Program-made: the position numbers and the translations under genes
The notes under the pieces: generated by a model
What the model saw: only the letters and a program-made list of their open reading frames with translations
Database searches by the model: none
Told to the model about the DNA's origin: nothing
Part shown: positions 22,970 through 33,897 of the stretch, piece by piece
How the letters are laid out: each line of letters starts with the position of its first letter
Position numbering within the stretch: the stretch's first letter is position 1
Source: Rosa chinensis
Lineage: Eukaryota; Streptophyta; Magnoliopsida; Rosales; Rosaceae
DNA: 64,000 nt
Direction: 5' to 3'
Assembly: GCF_002994745.2 (NCBI RefSeq)
Contig: NC_037094.1
Span: forward strand, 2,774,001-2,838,000

Positions 22970-24967
22970 ATGAGACAAAGACTGACTCATCTTCTCCACC
23001 AAAACCCCAAGCTCTTCTCCCCCCAAAACCTCCTTCAAATCCAAACCCAGCTCACCACCACAGGCCTACTCTCCTTAAACCCCTCATTCCTTATACCCTT
23101 CCTAAACCTCACCCTATCAAACCCTTCAACTCTTCACCACGCCACCGCCTTATTCACCCACACACAACACCTCAACGCGCCCACATGGCCCATCATGGTC
23201 CGCCGGCTCAACTTGGACGCCGACCCTTCTCGGGTCGTCTCTGTTTTCAAAGCCATGCAGAGGCTGAAACGTAATGGCCATGTTCTTGATCCTTATGTAT
23301 ATGCTTCTTTGGTTAAAGCCTGTAACAAATTAATGGCTACCCGAGAAGGGAAAGCTGTACATTGACATGTTGTTAGGATTGGTTTGGATTATAATGTGAA
23401 TTTTTGGAACAGTATATTGAATTTGTATTCGTGTTCCGAGAGTTTGATTGGGTATGCGTCTAGGGTGTTTGATATAATGCCTCAGAGCACGGTTGTTACT
23501 GTTAATGGTATGGTATCTGGGTTTGTGAAGAATGATATGTTGGATGAGGGGGTTGGTTTGTTCAAGAAAATTTTGGATTGCTCCTTTGGTTTGGAGTTGA
23601 AGCCGAATTATGTTACTTTGGTTGTTTTGGTTTCCGGGTGTGTGGAACTGGATGGGTTTATTGTGGGAAAGGTGCTTCATTCATACTGTTGTAAGACAGG
23701 TTTGGATTTGGTGAATGAGGTTAGTAATGCAGTGATTGATTTGTACTCGAAGTTTGGGCATATAAGTGAGGCAGCAAGGATGTTTAATGAGATGCCTGAG
23801 AGGGATTTGGTTTCGTGGAATTCGATGATTGCAGGGTATGCTGGGGTTGGTGATTGTAGAAAGGCTTTGTATTTGTTTAGGGAAATGAGAGCAGACAATG
23901 TTGGATTTGATAGAGTGTCGTTGATTAGCTTGATTTCGGCTGCTGCTAATGGGCGAGATCTTGGTATGGGGAAGGTGGTTCATGGGTATATGACAGCTAC
24001 TGGAGCAGAGATCACTGTGGCTATTGGGACAGCACTGATTGATATGTATTCCAAATGTGGATCAACCAAGTGTGCTAAAAAGGTCTTGGATGAACTTCAA
24101 GACGAAAACATTGTGCTGTGGAACTCTATGATTCATGGATATGTCGAATGTGGTCATAATCAAGAGGCATTAGAGCTCTTCAATCAAATTCAATCAAGAA
24201 AGCTAAGGCCAGATGAAATAACAATGGTAGGATTAATCCTAGCTTGCCGCAACTCAGGGGACTTGTCTCATGGTATTGGCATTCATTCTTATATAGAGAA
24301 TGACATACATCTTCAAGGGAGTATTGTACTGCAGAATGCTCTTGTTGATATGTACGCAAAATGCGGGAGCATGAGCCTAGCTAAAGTTGTGTTTGATAAG
24401 ATGCCTAGCAAAGATGTTGTCTCATGGACTTCAATTATAGTGGGTCACGCCATCAATGGTGAGGGAAAGGAAGCGATTCTTGCTTTCAGGAAAATGTGTG
24501 CTGAGAAAGTTGAGCCGAACTCTGTTACCTTCATAGGTGTTCTATCAGCATGTGACCATGCTGGCTTGGTTGAGGAAGGTCTGAACTTGTACGATGATAT
24601 GTGCAGAGTGTACCATATCAAGCCCCAGATTGAGCACTGTGGATGCATCATTGATATGCTTGCGCGAGCAGGAAGGCTAGAGGAGGCTCACAAGTTTGTG
24701 AAGAGTATGCCTATAGAACTAAATGCAGTTGTGTGGAGGATGTTGGTTAATGCTTGTAGAGTTCATGGTGATTTTGCTAGAGGGTTGTGTTTGGTTAGTG
24801 GATTCACAGATCTAAACACACTGCATGGTGCTGAAGATCATGTTGCTTCATCCAACATTCTAGCTGATGCAGGAAGGTGGGATGATGTTCTTAACGAAAG
24901 GAGCTTGATGGCCACCAGGACAAATACAAAAGCTGCGGGTAAAAGCTCTATTAGAGACTTCCGATAG
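22970..24967 (+). pseudogene. PLS-class PPR gene with one premature stop
   Basis: One open frame from the ATG at 22970 to the stop at 24967 (665 codons) is interrupted only by TGA at 23363-23365. The text around it reads GKAVH*HVVRIGLDYNVNFW. PPR proteins of this class often have a Cys or other residue there (VHCHVV), so one base change from TGC/TGT explains it. Downstream are clear repeats with L/S signatures (LIDMYSKCGSTKCAKKV, LVDMYAKCGSMSLAKVVFD, SWTSIIVGHAINGEGKEAI) and an E-like C-terminus that stops early at KSSIRDFR. Such proteins normally edit or process organelle transcripts. With the stop only a 131-residue peptide is made, unless translation restarts at 23384. Confidence 0.85.
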
Positions 24968-25315
24968 AAAATGGTAACCTATGCAGTAATGTGCATCTTT
25001 TTACCAAAGACATTATGAATTGCTCAGTTAACCGGTTCACTTCTGTTGTTAATATTGTTATTATTTCAATTGCATTGTCAATTTTCAATACCGAGTCTGA
25101 CGGGAAAGAGAAAGAAAGGAGTCGTGCAAATAGTAGCTGAAAAGATTGCACCAAGTAAAATTTTAATAGCCACTGTTCTAAATTGGCCATGAGTCTGTTA
25201 AAGTCAGTTGAGGAATGTATATGCAAAGAAAAGATGTAGTAGGAAACTTGTATATTAATTCAATTCCTTCAATGTATCTTTTTTGAAAACAATAAAGAAA
25301 TCCCATAATCTCCCC
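24968..25315. other. Convergent 3' spacer
   Basis: Holds the 3' ends of the PPR gene (+) and the ASC-1-like gene (-). An AATAAA-type signal on the + strand lies near 25290. No gene. Confidence 0.5.
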
Positions 25316-27242
25316 TTAGCGGTAGTCTAAAGAACATTTTCCTCCATCATCGTCATCAGGCAGAACTCCACTTATAGAAGGCCCTTGAGAAAAATTTTCA
25401 TTTGAGGTTGTCTCCAACTGATCGTGAGCCACAAGATCTTTCATATCATTGTTGACATGCTGCACCCTCCCAGTTATCTCTAAGCACAAGCCTTTGGTTG
25501 GGCTCTTGTTTTCCTTCCTACCTTTCACAACAGGCTTCTTTCTGGAGCCTGGATCCACAAAGAGTGGTTGCACTTTAAGACTAGGATTCGGTTTAATACG
25601 GTTCACTTCTCTTTCATCTAGTGGCTTCAATGTTAAGCTTTCTGATTCCAGTTCAGAAACTTCATCTTCATTCAAAAGTACCTGCAGAACACGAAATGTT
25701 AAAAGGGAAAAACGTATCTGCAGAATTCAAGCTGCACAAAGCAACAAGGAAGAAAAAGAAACTACTGTGACAAATGTACTGGAGCTAATGATGGGAAATA
25801 AGTATTTGTCCAAGATTTTCGTGCAGCATTAAATCCAACTCATTAAGCAGAGCAGTCCATTATCAAAGGTTTATTACCTTGCGCCCAAACAAATCAAAAG
25901 TCACAACTACTCTATTTCGTTTGGCCCGCTCAGCTTCTTCAATTTGCTCCTGCTTCTCTTTTAGAAGTTCCTTTTCCTGTAAGTAACAATAAATGAGATG
26001 CAAGTGAATTTAATATGTACACACACACACACACAGAAATACCTACCTCCTTTGATAACCAGCTGTTCCCCTCAATTTCAAAGTAGTCACTTTGGTCATC
26101 AATCACTGTTGTACGGGCTGCAGAGTCTCGATCATACTCAACGAGTCTCTTTGCATAAGCTTCAGCTGCTGCCTCAGCATCTGACACCACAGGAGTGAAA
26201 CTCTCATCCAGACCAGCATAAGTGCTCCCTTCCCTCAGCACAAGAGCTCCACAAAAATTGCAAGGTCCCTCTCCCTCTTGTTCACACACTATCTTCCCAC
26301 ATGATAAACAATTGCTCACAAGCCGGTGGCGACGCGCTTGGCACGTGCATGGCTTCCCCTGCTGGAATACAATTGATCCTTTAGCAGCCTCCGCAAGTGA
26401 AACAACTTTTCCAGCCTTCTTCTTCTTAGAATTACTTTGGTTTGCATTATTTGTGGTCCTTGACTCACTGGCCTGAGCCGGAACAGGCTTTCCCTGAGAG
26501 CTAGAAGCTTCCTGATGACTAGGTACTTTAGCCACTTTTGGCGTTTTCAGTTGTTTCTTGGTTCCCCCTACAGAAAACTCATTCGATGGTGGCTTAACAT
26601 ATGCATGTAAACTCGAGGCTGGAACATCCGGGGTGCTGCTGCAAAGATCTGAACGACCTCTTTTCTGTAGATACTCCTCAATCACAGATTTCCCCACCTC
26701 CTGCCCTATTATGTTCTGCATACAAAAACAACACTAATCTTACAAACCACCATAAATCAAAGTTCAGACAAATAAGTAGCACATTCTTCTAGTAAAAGCA
26801 ACATATAAGGGTACAGAAGCAATTCTAAATGTAAAGAAACTACAGAAACCAATATCTTTATTCTATAGAGTCACTCAATATATACATTCTAAAACAACAA
26901 TCAACACTGCAAAAGGAAAACCCCAATTGTCCAAATCACATTGAACGGTTCCTCATCCAAACCCTAATTCAAGAACCAAGATCAAAATCCAATCGGTAAA
27001 ATAAAAAGTTCATACAAACTGAAACCCAAAACCAAAAAGCACAAATCTTTAGAAGAAAAAGAAAGAATCAAAGACAAAGTTTGAGGCTTTACATCAAGGT
27101 ATTCTTTAGCGTCTCTGGGATCAGCTAGCTCACAGTAGGAGACTAGACCCGAAATCATATCCCGATCCAAGCCCAAAACCGATTCCATCTTCTGGCATAG
27201 ATCCACCAACGCCTTCTCTAGCCACTGACCCGACTGACCCAT
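25316..27242 (-). CDS. ASC-1/TRIP4-like C2HC5 zinc-finger protein
   Basis: Four exons: 27242-27093, 26715-26047, 25976-25878 and 25681-25316. All are phase 0 with GT-AG borders, giving 427 residues. The N-terminus (residues 1-60) is a helical segment. A basic, Ser/Gln-rich linker follows. The C2HC5 finger (residues ~150-190) contains KPCTCQARRHRLVSNCLSCG and CEQEGEGPCNFCG, the signature of activating signal cointegrator 1 (TRIP4). A charged helix EKELLKEKQEQIEEAERAKR and FDLFGRK follow. In animals ASC-1 is a transcription coactivator and part of a complex that resolves collided ribosomes. The plant role is inferred from homology. It lacks the ASCH domain found at the C-terminus of the animal protein, at least as far as I can see. 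Confidence 0.88.
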
Positions 27243-27905
27243 CTTCCCTTTCCGTTCTCAAAGTCTCAAACTTTCTCTGAAACCAAAAAAAAAAAATCCC
27301 AGCTTTGATTTTGGGGTTTTAGCCCCTGATATTCTGCAACGCAGGACCATGAGGCCTCATGTAGCCTATATAGGTGATCTTGCCACGTCAGAATGAAGAA
27401 AGTAAAATGTGGGTCCCACAATGATGACATGGCAATGTGATTCTTACACTCCCTGCTACTTTCTTCTTCTTCTTCACCTCAATTTCCCAGTTCAAAACCC
27501 TAATTGCCCCAATTTGAACCTTATTTCTCTGTTCTTGGAAAACCCATATTCAGCTACACGTAGCATTCCAACGAGTTGGGGAGCTTTTACTTTTCAGGTA
27601 AATACCCTTTATCTGGTGATTTTTCACTTTGTATCTATCTGTTAAAAACTATACAAAGTGAATTTTAGGGCTCTTTGGTTCTGAGAGAACACAAAGAATG
27701 AAGCTTTTCTCTTATTTATGTTCAAAGATTGGAACTTTAACTTTCAAGAGTTTTGTTTTAGTTAGCAAAATAGTGATGAATTTTTCTGTGTAAATTTAAA
27801 ACTAGTGATAGTAGTTTTGTGGTTTCAGGATAGCTAAACCCTGAAGCTAACTTCTTCTGGGTTATGGATTTTATTGCTAGAGTCTATCAGTTATAGAGCT
27901 TTGGG
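27243..27905. promoter_or_regulatory. Shared divergent promoter region
   Basis: The ASC-1-like gene (-) and the PPR gene (+) diverge from this 663-base interval, so it must hold both promoters. On the + strand a leader intron is plausible, from TTTTCAG/GTAAAT at about 27597 to TTTCAG at about 27829. No TATA box stands out. Confidence 0.6.
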
Positions 27906-30233
27906 ATGAGTCGGGCTTTACTTCCTAAGCATATTTCTGCTGTTGTGAAATGTCAAAAGGATCCTCTCAAAGCGCTTGAGATGTTTAATTCGGTGAAGAA
28001 GGAAGATGAGTTTAAGCACACATTGTCAACTTACAAGTGTATGATTGAGAAGCTTGGGTTTCATGGGGAGTTTGAAGCCATGGAGCTTGTGCTTGCCGAG
28101 ATGAGGATGAATATCGATAACAGGTTACTAGAGGGAGTGTACATTGGGGCCATGAGGCATTATGGAAGGAAAGGAAAGATTGAAGAAGCTGTGAATGTGT
28201 TTCACCGGATGGATTTTTTTAATTGTGAGCCCTCAGTTCAGTCTTATAATGCAATCATGAATATACTGGTTGAGTATGGGTATTTCAATCAATCCCATAA
28301 GGTGTATATGAGGATGAGAGATAACGGGATTACCCCGGATGTGTATACTTATACTATACGAATAAAGTGTTTCTGTAGGACTAGTAGGCCTCATGCTGCA
28401 TTGAGGCTCCTTAATAACATGCCTTCACAGGGGTGTGAGTTCAATGCTGTTGCATATTGTACAGTCATTAGTGGATTTTATGAAGAGAATTATCGGATAG
28501 AGGCATATGAATTGTTTGAAGACATGCTTGGGCAAGGTATATGCCCTGATGTTACCACATTTAATAAGCTTATACATACCCTGTCCAAGAAGGGGGATGT
28601 CCAAGAAAGCGAAAAACTTCTCAACAAGGTTCTGAAGAGGGGAGTGTCTCCAAATTTGTTTACACTTAATATATTCATTCAAGGGCTGTGCAAAAGAGGT
28701 TCCATTGATGGGGCTGTCAGAATGTTAGATGGTTTTGTGAAGGAAGGTCTGACTCCAGATGTTGTCACGTATAATACATTGATCTTTGGTTTGTGTAAAA
28801 ACTTCAGGGTTGAGGAAGCAGAGTCCTATCTGCGTAAAATGGTGAACAATGGATTTCAGCCTGATGCCTTTACCTACAACAGTATTGTTGATGGATATTG
28901 CAAATTGGGCATGATACAGAAAGCAGAAAAGATTCTCAGTGACGCCATCTTCAAGGGGTTTGTGCCTGATGAGTTCACGTATTGCTCTTTAATTAAGGGG
29001 TTTTGCCAGGATGGTGACATAGAACGTGCCATAGCAGTGTTTAAGGAGGCATTGGGCAAGGGTTTAAAGCTTAATATTGTTCTCTTTAACACATTGGTAA
29101 AAGGGTTGTCACAGAATGGGCTTATCTTGCAAGCCTTACAATTAATGAATGAGATGTCGGAAAATGGTTGCAGTCCCAATATCTGGACTTACAATTTGGT
29201 TATAAATGGGTTGTGCAAGATGGGTTATGTTTCTGATGCCACTAGACTTGTTGATGATGCTATTGCCAAAGGTTACCTTCCTGACATATTTACGTTTAAT
29301 ACAATAATTGATGGTTACTGTAAACAGTTGAATCTGAATAATGCTATCGAGATAATAAATAGCATGTGGAGTCATGGTGTTACTCCTGATGTGATCACAT
29401 ATAATACTGTGTTAAATGGCCTTTGCAAGTCTGCAAAATATGAGGATGTGATGTGCACTTTTCAAGCGATGATGGAGAAAGGGTGTGTTCCTAACATCGT
29501 TACGTATAACATACTTGTAGAAAGCCTTTGCAAAGCTAGGAAAGTAAATGAGGCCCTGGACATGCTACAGGAAATTAGGAACAAGGGCTTGACTCCAGAT
29601 ATTGTTTGTTTTGGCACATTGATGAGTGGTTTGTGCAGCAATGGGGATTTGGATGGAGCATACCATCTATTTAGAAGAATGAAAAGGGAATATGATATAT
29701 CACCTACAACAGCAACATACAATATCATGATCAATGCTTTGTGTGAAAAACTAGAAATGAGTACTGCAGAAAAGCTTTTTTGTGAGATGTGTGACAGTGA
29801 CAGTAACAGTAACAGTGTGCCGGACTGTTTCACGTACCGTGTCATGATTGATGGTTTCTGCAAAGCAGGAAACAGTGATTCAGGGTGCAATTTCCTTCTG
29901 AAAAAGATTGAGAAAGGGTTCGTTCCAGCATTGGTGACATTTGGAAGAGTCCTAAATTGTCTTTGCATGAAGCATAGAGTTCATGAAGCTGTTGGTATCA
30001 TCCACCTGATGGTCCGCAAAGGCATTGTTCCTGTGGTTGTCAATTCAATATTCGAGGTCGATAAGAAGGAAATAGCAGCACCTAAGATTCTTGTAGAAGA
30101 TTTATTGAAGAAGGGCCATGTAACTTATTCTGCATATGAGCTTCTATATGATGGAATTAGAGATAAAAAGCTGGTCAAGAAAACAAAGAAAGGTTCCACA
30201 CCACTTACTGCAACTCGACAACAAACTAAGTGA
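27906..30233 (+). CDS. P-class PPR protein, At1g74580-like
   Basis: Intact single-exon protein of 775 residues. It starts MSRALLPKHISAVVKCQKDP, essentially the N-terminus of Arabidopsis At1g74580, and stays collinear with it to the C-terminal DVDKKE(V/I)AAPK and DLLKK segments. From about residue 40 to 700 it is almost entirely 35-residue P-type repeats with the usual TYNTLI.GLCK and G..PD core (for example GLTPDVVTYNTLIFGLCKNF). It lacks E and DYW domains, as expected for the P class. P-class PPRs bind specific organelle RNAs to stabilise, splice or activate them. No obvious transit peptide can be identified, so mitochondrion versus plastid is open. Confidence 0.95.
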   Translation: MSRALLPKHISAVVKCQKDPLKALEMFNSVKKEDEFKHTLSTYKCMIEKLGFHGEFEAMELVLAEMRMNIDNRLLEGVYIGAMRHYGRKGKIEEAVNVFHRMDFFNCEPSVQSYNAIMNILVEYGYFNQSHKVYMRMRDNGITPDVYTYTIRIKCFCRTSRPHAALRLLNNMPSQGCEFNAVAYCTVISGFYEENYRIEAYELFEDMLGQGICPDVTTFNKLIHTLSKKGDVQESEKLLNKVLKRGVSPNLFTLNIFIQGLCKRGSIDGAVRMLDGFVKEGLTPDVVTYNTLIFGLCKNFRVEEAESYLRKMVNNGFQPDAFTYNSIVDGYCKLGMIQKAEKILSDAIFKGFVPDEFTYCSLIKGFCQDGDIERAIAVFKEALGKGLKLNIVLFNTLVKGLSQNGLILQALQLMNEMSENGCSPNIWTYNLVINGLCKMGYVSDATRLVDDAIAKGYLPDIFTFNTIIDGYCKQLNLNNAIEIINSMWSHGVTPDVITYNTVLNGLCKSAKYEDVMCTFQAMMEKGCVPNIVTYNILVESLCKARKVNEALDMLQEIRNKGLTPDIVCFGTLMSGLCSNGDLDGAYHLFRRMKREYDISPTTATYNIMINALCEKLEMSTAEKLFCEMCDSDSNSNSVPDCFTYRVMIDGFCKAGNSDSGCNFLLKKIEKGFVPALVTFGRVLNCLCMKHRVHEAVGIIHLMVRKGIVPVVVNSIFEVDKKEIAAPKILVEDLLKKGHVTYSAYELLYDGIRDKKLVKKTKKGSTPLTATRQQTK

Positions 30234-30990
30234 CTGTTGAAAAGATCCGTTTTTTCATTTAGGTAGCATACTTCTTGATATGGTGTAAAACCTAGTGACT
30301 CCAAAAGCTCAAGTAGCAAGCTTTTTTATCAGTGCTCTGGTAGCTTCTAAGAGTAAGTTACTCCTGAGCTATTGCTCTTGTTCATATTTTTATTCTTGAA
30401 GCTTAATTTTGTTTTGCATAGTTTGCTTAGATGACTGAAGAATTGCTATTTTCCATTTACAGCCTTATTTGTCATGGACTTTGCAGAGACATTGAGTATT
30501 GGCATTTATCTTGTTTTCACGACCAAATTTACACTGGTAACCTTTTATACTTCTTATACGTAATCCCAAGTTAAATGATTTTGAAAATGACTAGATTGCT
30601 GTAGCTGGTATGTTACAGGAACTGCCCCAAGAGTGCCATGCTTATAATGACGATAATTTAATTAGCTCCTTTTTGTGCCTCTGTATAACAGGAGGAAGCA
30701 TGAGGTTGGTTATTCTGGCTTTAGTCTTCTTGTTCTGTTTCTTAATTTTCGGATTTTTAGCTGTGCATAATTATTTTTCCATCATGATTTTCACATGTTT
30801 TTCATTGCTGAATCCTGGTTCTCTCATGGACGATCTTACGAAAGTATCATGATCCTCATCTGTTATTTCAGGTTTTAATTCAGAATGTGTTGGCTGTCAT
30901 GCAGGAAATTAATGACAGAAGAAAAATGAGAGTATGTGAAATTATGTGGCCTTTGGTTTTGGTTCCAAATCTATTGTCTGGTTCTTTGAG
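30234..30990. other. 3' flank of the PPR gene
   Basis: Untranslated and intergenic sequence. No protein domain recognised in the short ORFs. Confidence 0.5.
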
Positions 30991-31395
30991 CAAGCACATC
31001 ATGCAGGATCTTTTTGGTGAGACTACTCTTTATTGGATCCACATGCTCTATCTTATTATGAGTATGTCGGAGAAGTTATGATTATGTATATGAGCGTATT
31101 ACAGAGTTCACAACAGGGAATACAATATTTGCTTAAAGCCTGCCATGCTAGCAGGAAGGTCCGAGAATATGGTGTCCGTGAGTTAATCATGTTTCTGGAC
31201 AGAGGAGAAGTGCAGGAGGATCCAAAGACAGGCTTGTGATCATAAAGAATGATGAGTCAATTGTTAAAAAGGAAATCTCCTTGTGACAGGATATACAAAA
31301 TGGTAGTTGAGACTTGAGAGAAGTTCAATTATCATCGGAGTGAATGCTGATTCTCCATCGAAAAAAAAAAAAGACGGATTGAATGTCGATTTTCA
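30991..31395 (+). repeat. Duplicated segment, copy 1
   Basis: Runs from AAGCACATCATGCAGGATC to the A run near 31365 and recurs at 35255-35655 with scattered substitutions. Short ORFs inside are broken in both copies, so it behaves as non-coding duplicated DNA. Confidence 0.85.
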
Positions 31396-31404
31396 TTCTA
31401 GACA

Positions 31405-31500
31405 CAGTAGAAGCAATCAAAAATCTCAACACGTTGCAGTCGAAGCCTCTCGCCGCTCAAACTTCACCGTTAACCGTCGCTTAATTAATGAACTTGCTAG
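31405..31500 (+). pseudogene. Carboxylesterase N-terminal fragment
   Basis: Reads EASRRSNFTVNRRLINELA, matching GDASRRSNFTVNRRLWNLF near residue 25 of CXE1. Only about 90 bases are kept, preceded by CAATCAAAAATCTCAAC. The same type of fragment recurs at about 32552 and 51887, so several partial esterase copies were made and truncated at this locus. Confidence 0.75.
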
Positions 31501-32550
31501 ACCACCTTCTTCCAGGAGCCGGCTCTAGTGTTACACTTCTGCATGAGAGTGCAATGTTCCTTTAAATAATCAAATGAATGATCAATAAGAAAGTCTACGT
31601 TTCCTTCCAAAGTTTCTCAATGATTGGTCTCCATGACTTCCTTCACTACCATAATTTTTCACCCAAAGCTTGTCTTTGCCAAAGTCGCATGTTGTTGTTT
31701 TTCACCAAAATTTCTTTCTCCACCATCAAATAATGATTCTTAAGCACTTCTCGAACTGACGCAACTCAAAAATTATCATGCACGTTTATTTCACAAATTT
31801 CAAAGTAAGATTATAATAAAATTTCTTTGAGGTTTCGTTATTCCGTTAATTGAAATAAGTTCTGAAAATCATGCTCTACTAATGGTGAAAACCGTGAGAT
31901 TATGGTACCAGAAAAATTAAAAAAAAAGAAGAAGAAGAAGAAGAAGGTGTTAATATGATTGAGAATGTTTAGAACAAAACCCTAGAAATGTCGAACAGCT
32001 TTGTAACATTCTAAATCTTGTTAACACCTTTTTTTGACATGAAATGAACATGACCTCTTCGGCTTAACCATGTTTTATTTTTTAACATATTTAAACAGTG
32101 TCAGTGGCATCCAAAGAACTGTAAAGTTTGCCTGTAATTAATTAAAGAAAAATTAAAAAGAAATAAGTTAAATAAGATTCAATTAATCATTTCACCATCG
32201 ATGCCTCAAAATGGTCGGAATACAGAGAATGTAAAAAGGATGATATTTTCCTTGACACTACAGTAGATCAATACGTGTATCACCATAATTGAAAAATGAG
32301 CCACTCTAAATGGGTTCAATATTTATGGGCTCATGCATAACTATTGGGCTAGCACACTAAAGGTTGGTTGAAGGAATGATCTCTATATAAGGGTTAAGAT
32401 TGATGTAAAATGTAGAACAGTAAGAGAGAAAAAGTTCTGAAACTCAAAGCACAACGTTTGTTGAGTTTTGTTTATCTGTTCTTGTTTCATTTGCCACTGC
32501 AAATTAATCAAATCATTTAAGTTGTGGTTTGGATTATTTTGTTTAAATAC
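31500..32550 (+). repeat. CXE flanking module, copy 1
   Basis: From ACCACCTTCTTCCAGGAGCC through the 'gttaatatgattgagaatgtt' block to the 'tttaaatacaaaatagaag' junction. It aligns with 35970-36987 (copy 2). Its middle part also aligns with 54455-54742 plus 60310-60465 (copy 3, split by a CACTA element). The junction ATACAAAATAGAAGCAATC at about 32546 is the unoccupied equivalent of the Pack-MULE insertion site in copy 2. Confidence 0.85.
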
Positions 32551-32551
32551 A

Positions 32552-32650
32552 AAATAGAAGCAATCAAAAATCTCAACGCATTGCAGTCGACGCCTCTCGC
32601 TGCTCAAACTTCACCGTCAACCGTCGCCTAATTAATGAACTTGCTAGACA
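32552..32650 (+). pseudogene. Second carboxylesterase N-terminal fragment
   Basis: Reads VDASRCSNFTVNRRLINELA, again equivalent to residues ~25-45 of CXE1, and lies only 250 bases upstream of the intact gene. No start codon or catalytic residues. Confidence 0.75.
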
Positions 32651-32851
32651 ACCAACCCCTCCCCCAACAAATAAAAACAATACCATTAATTTCTGATGCA
32701 CAACTTTAAGGACACCAACGTGCAATCTCTTTCACTGAATCACTGGTGTCCGCTGAAATCATATTGTTGGTCAGCAGCCGCTAAATTCAGTTGCCAGATA
32801 TTGTCATCAATTAATTTTCAATATCGTATCCACCAGAATATGCTAATCAAA

Positions 32852-32858
32852 TATAAAA
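32852..32858 (+). promoter_or_regulatory. Probable TATA box of CXE1
   Basis: TATAAAA 41 bases upstream of the ATG. A second TATATAAAA at about 32886 is too close to the ATG for a normal leader. The equivalent of the first box is at 52150 in CXE2. Confidence 0.45.
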
Positions 32859-32898
32859 CAGCTCCGCCATTTGTTCATAGCTTCATATATAAAACAAG

Positions 32899-33897
32899 AT
32901 GGCCAAAATCCAAAGCTCACCAGATCTGCCATGGACCGTCCGCCTCTTCCTCTCCGTCGGTTCCTTCGTAGGCGACGCCTCTCGCCGCTCAAATTTCACT
33001 GTCAACCGTCGCCTCTGGAACTTGTTCGACTACAAAACCTCTCCCTTAACAAAACCTCACGGAAACCTCATGAGCTCCGACGTCGTCACCGACCCTTCCC
33101 GCAACCTCTGGTTCCGCCTCTACACTCCCACGGCCGCAACCACCAAGCTCCCCATCATCGTCTTCTTCCACGGAGGCGGGTTCGTCTTCATGTCCGCCAG
33201 TTCAAAACCCTTCGACGATTTTTGTCAACGCCTTGCTCGGGAGCTCCCCGCCGTCGTCGTCTCCGTCAACTACCGCCTCTCGCCGGAGCATCGATATCCT
33301 TGCCAGTACGACGACGGATTCGACGTCCTCAAGTTCATCGACGGCAGCAGCAGCAGCTGCTTGTTCGAGGGCGCCAATCTCGGACAGTGCTTTCTGGCCG
33401 GGGACAGCGCCGGCGGGAACATAGCGCACCACGTGGCGATCAGAGCCAGCGGGCACGAGTTCCGGCACGTAAAGGTGGTCGGCATGTTGGCGATTCAGCC
33501 GTTTTTCGGCGGAGAAGAGCGGACGGAATCGGAGACGAGACTGAAAAATATGCCGCTGGTGAACATAGAGCGGACGGACTGGATGTGGAAGGCGTTTTTG
33601 CCGGAGGGGTCGGATCGGGACCATCCGGTGGCGAATGTGTTCGGGCCGAACGCAGTGGATATATCGGGGGTGGATTTTCCGGCGACGGTTGTGATTGTTG
33701 GGGGATTGGATCCGTTGCAAGATTGGCAGAAGAGGTACTACGAGGGATTGAAAAAAAGCGGGAAACAAGCGGAGCTGGTGGTGTTTCCGAATGCAATTCA
33801 CACTTTCTATGGTTTTCCCGAGTTGGATGACTCTTCTGTGTTTATTCACAAAGTCAGGGATTTCGTACAAGCGCATGCAACTGAAACTCAACATTAA
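32899..33897 (+). CDS. Carboxylesterase, plant CXE/HSL class (CXE18-like), copy 1
   Basis: Intronless 332-residue alpha/beta hydrolase of the hormone-sensitive-lipase-like family that also includes the gibberellin receptor GID1. The oxyanion-hole motif HGGGF is at residues 91-95. The nucleophile elbow GDSAGG has Ser170, with Asp271 in GGLDPLQD and His301 in NAIHTFYGF, so the catalytic triad is complete and it should be an active esterase. The N-terminus (PWTVRLFLSVGSF..RRSNFTVNRRL) resembles Arabidopsis CXE18. Natural substrate unknown. The coding region is strikingly GC-rich compared with its flanks, and its other frames therefore hold long spurious ORFs. CXE2 at 53371 is a near-identical copy. 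Confidence 0.93.
   Translation: MAKIQSSPDLPWTVRLFLSVGSFVGDASRRSNFTVNRRLWNLFDYKTSPLTKPHGNLMSSDVVTDPSRNLWFRLYTPTAATTKLPIIVFFHGGGFVFMSASSKPFDDFCQRLARELPAVVVSVNYRLSPEHRYPCQYDDGFDVLKFIDGSSSSCLFEGANLGQCFLAGDSAGGNIAHHVAIRASGHEFRHVKVVGMLAIQPFFGGEERTESETRLKNMPLVNIERTDWMWKAFLPEGSDRDHPVANVFGPNAVDISGVDFPATVVIVGGLDPLQDWQKRYYEGLKKSGKQAELVVFPNAIHTFYGFPELDDSSVFIHKVRDFVQAHATETQH

Noticed and set aside
30887..31239. Possible small gene in the duplicated segment
   Set aside because: Frames are broken differently in the two copies and match no known family.
32871..33894. Long ORFs of ~230-320 codons in other frames of CXE1, and the same at 53403-54363
   Set aside because: The GC-rich CXE frame creates shadow ORFs; only the CXE frame has family motifs and a full triad.
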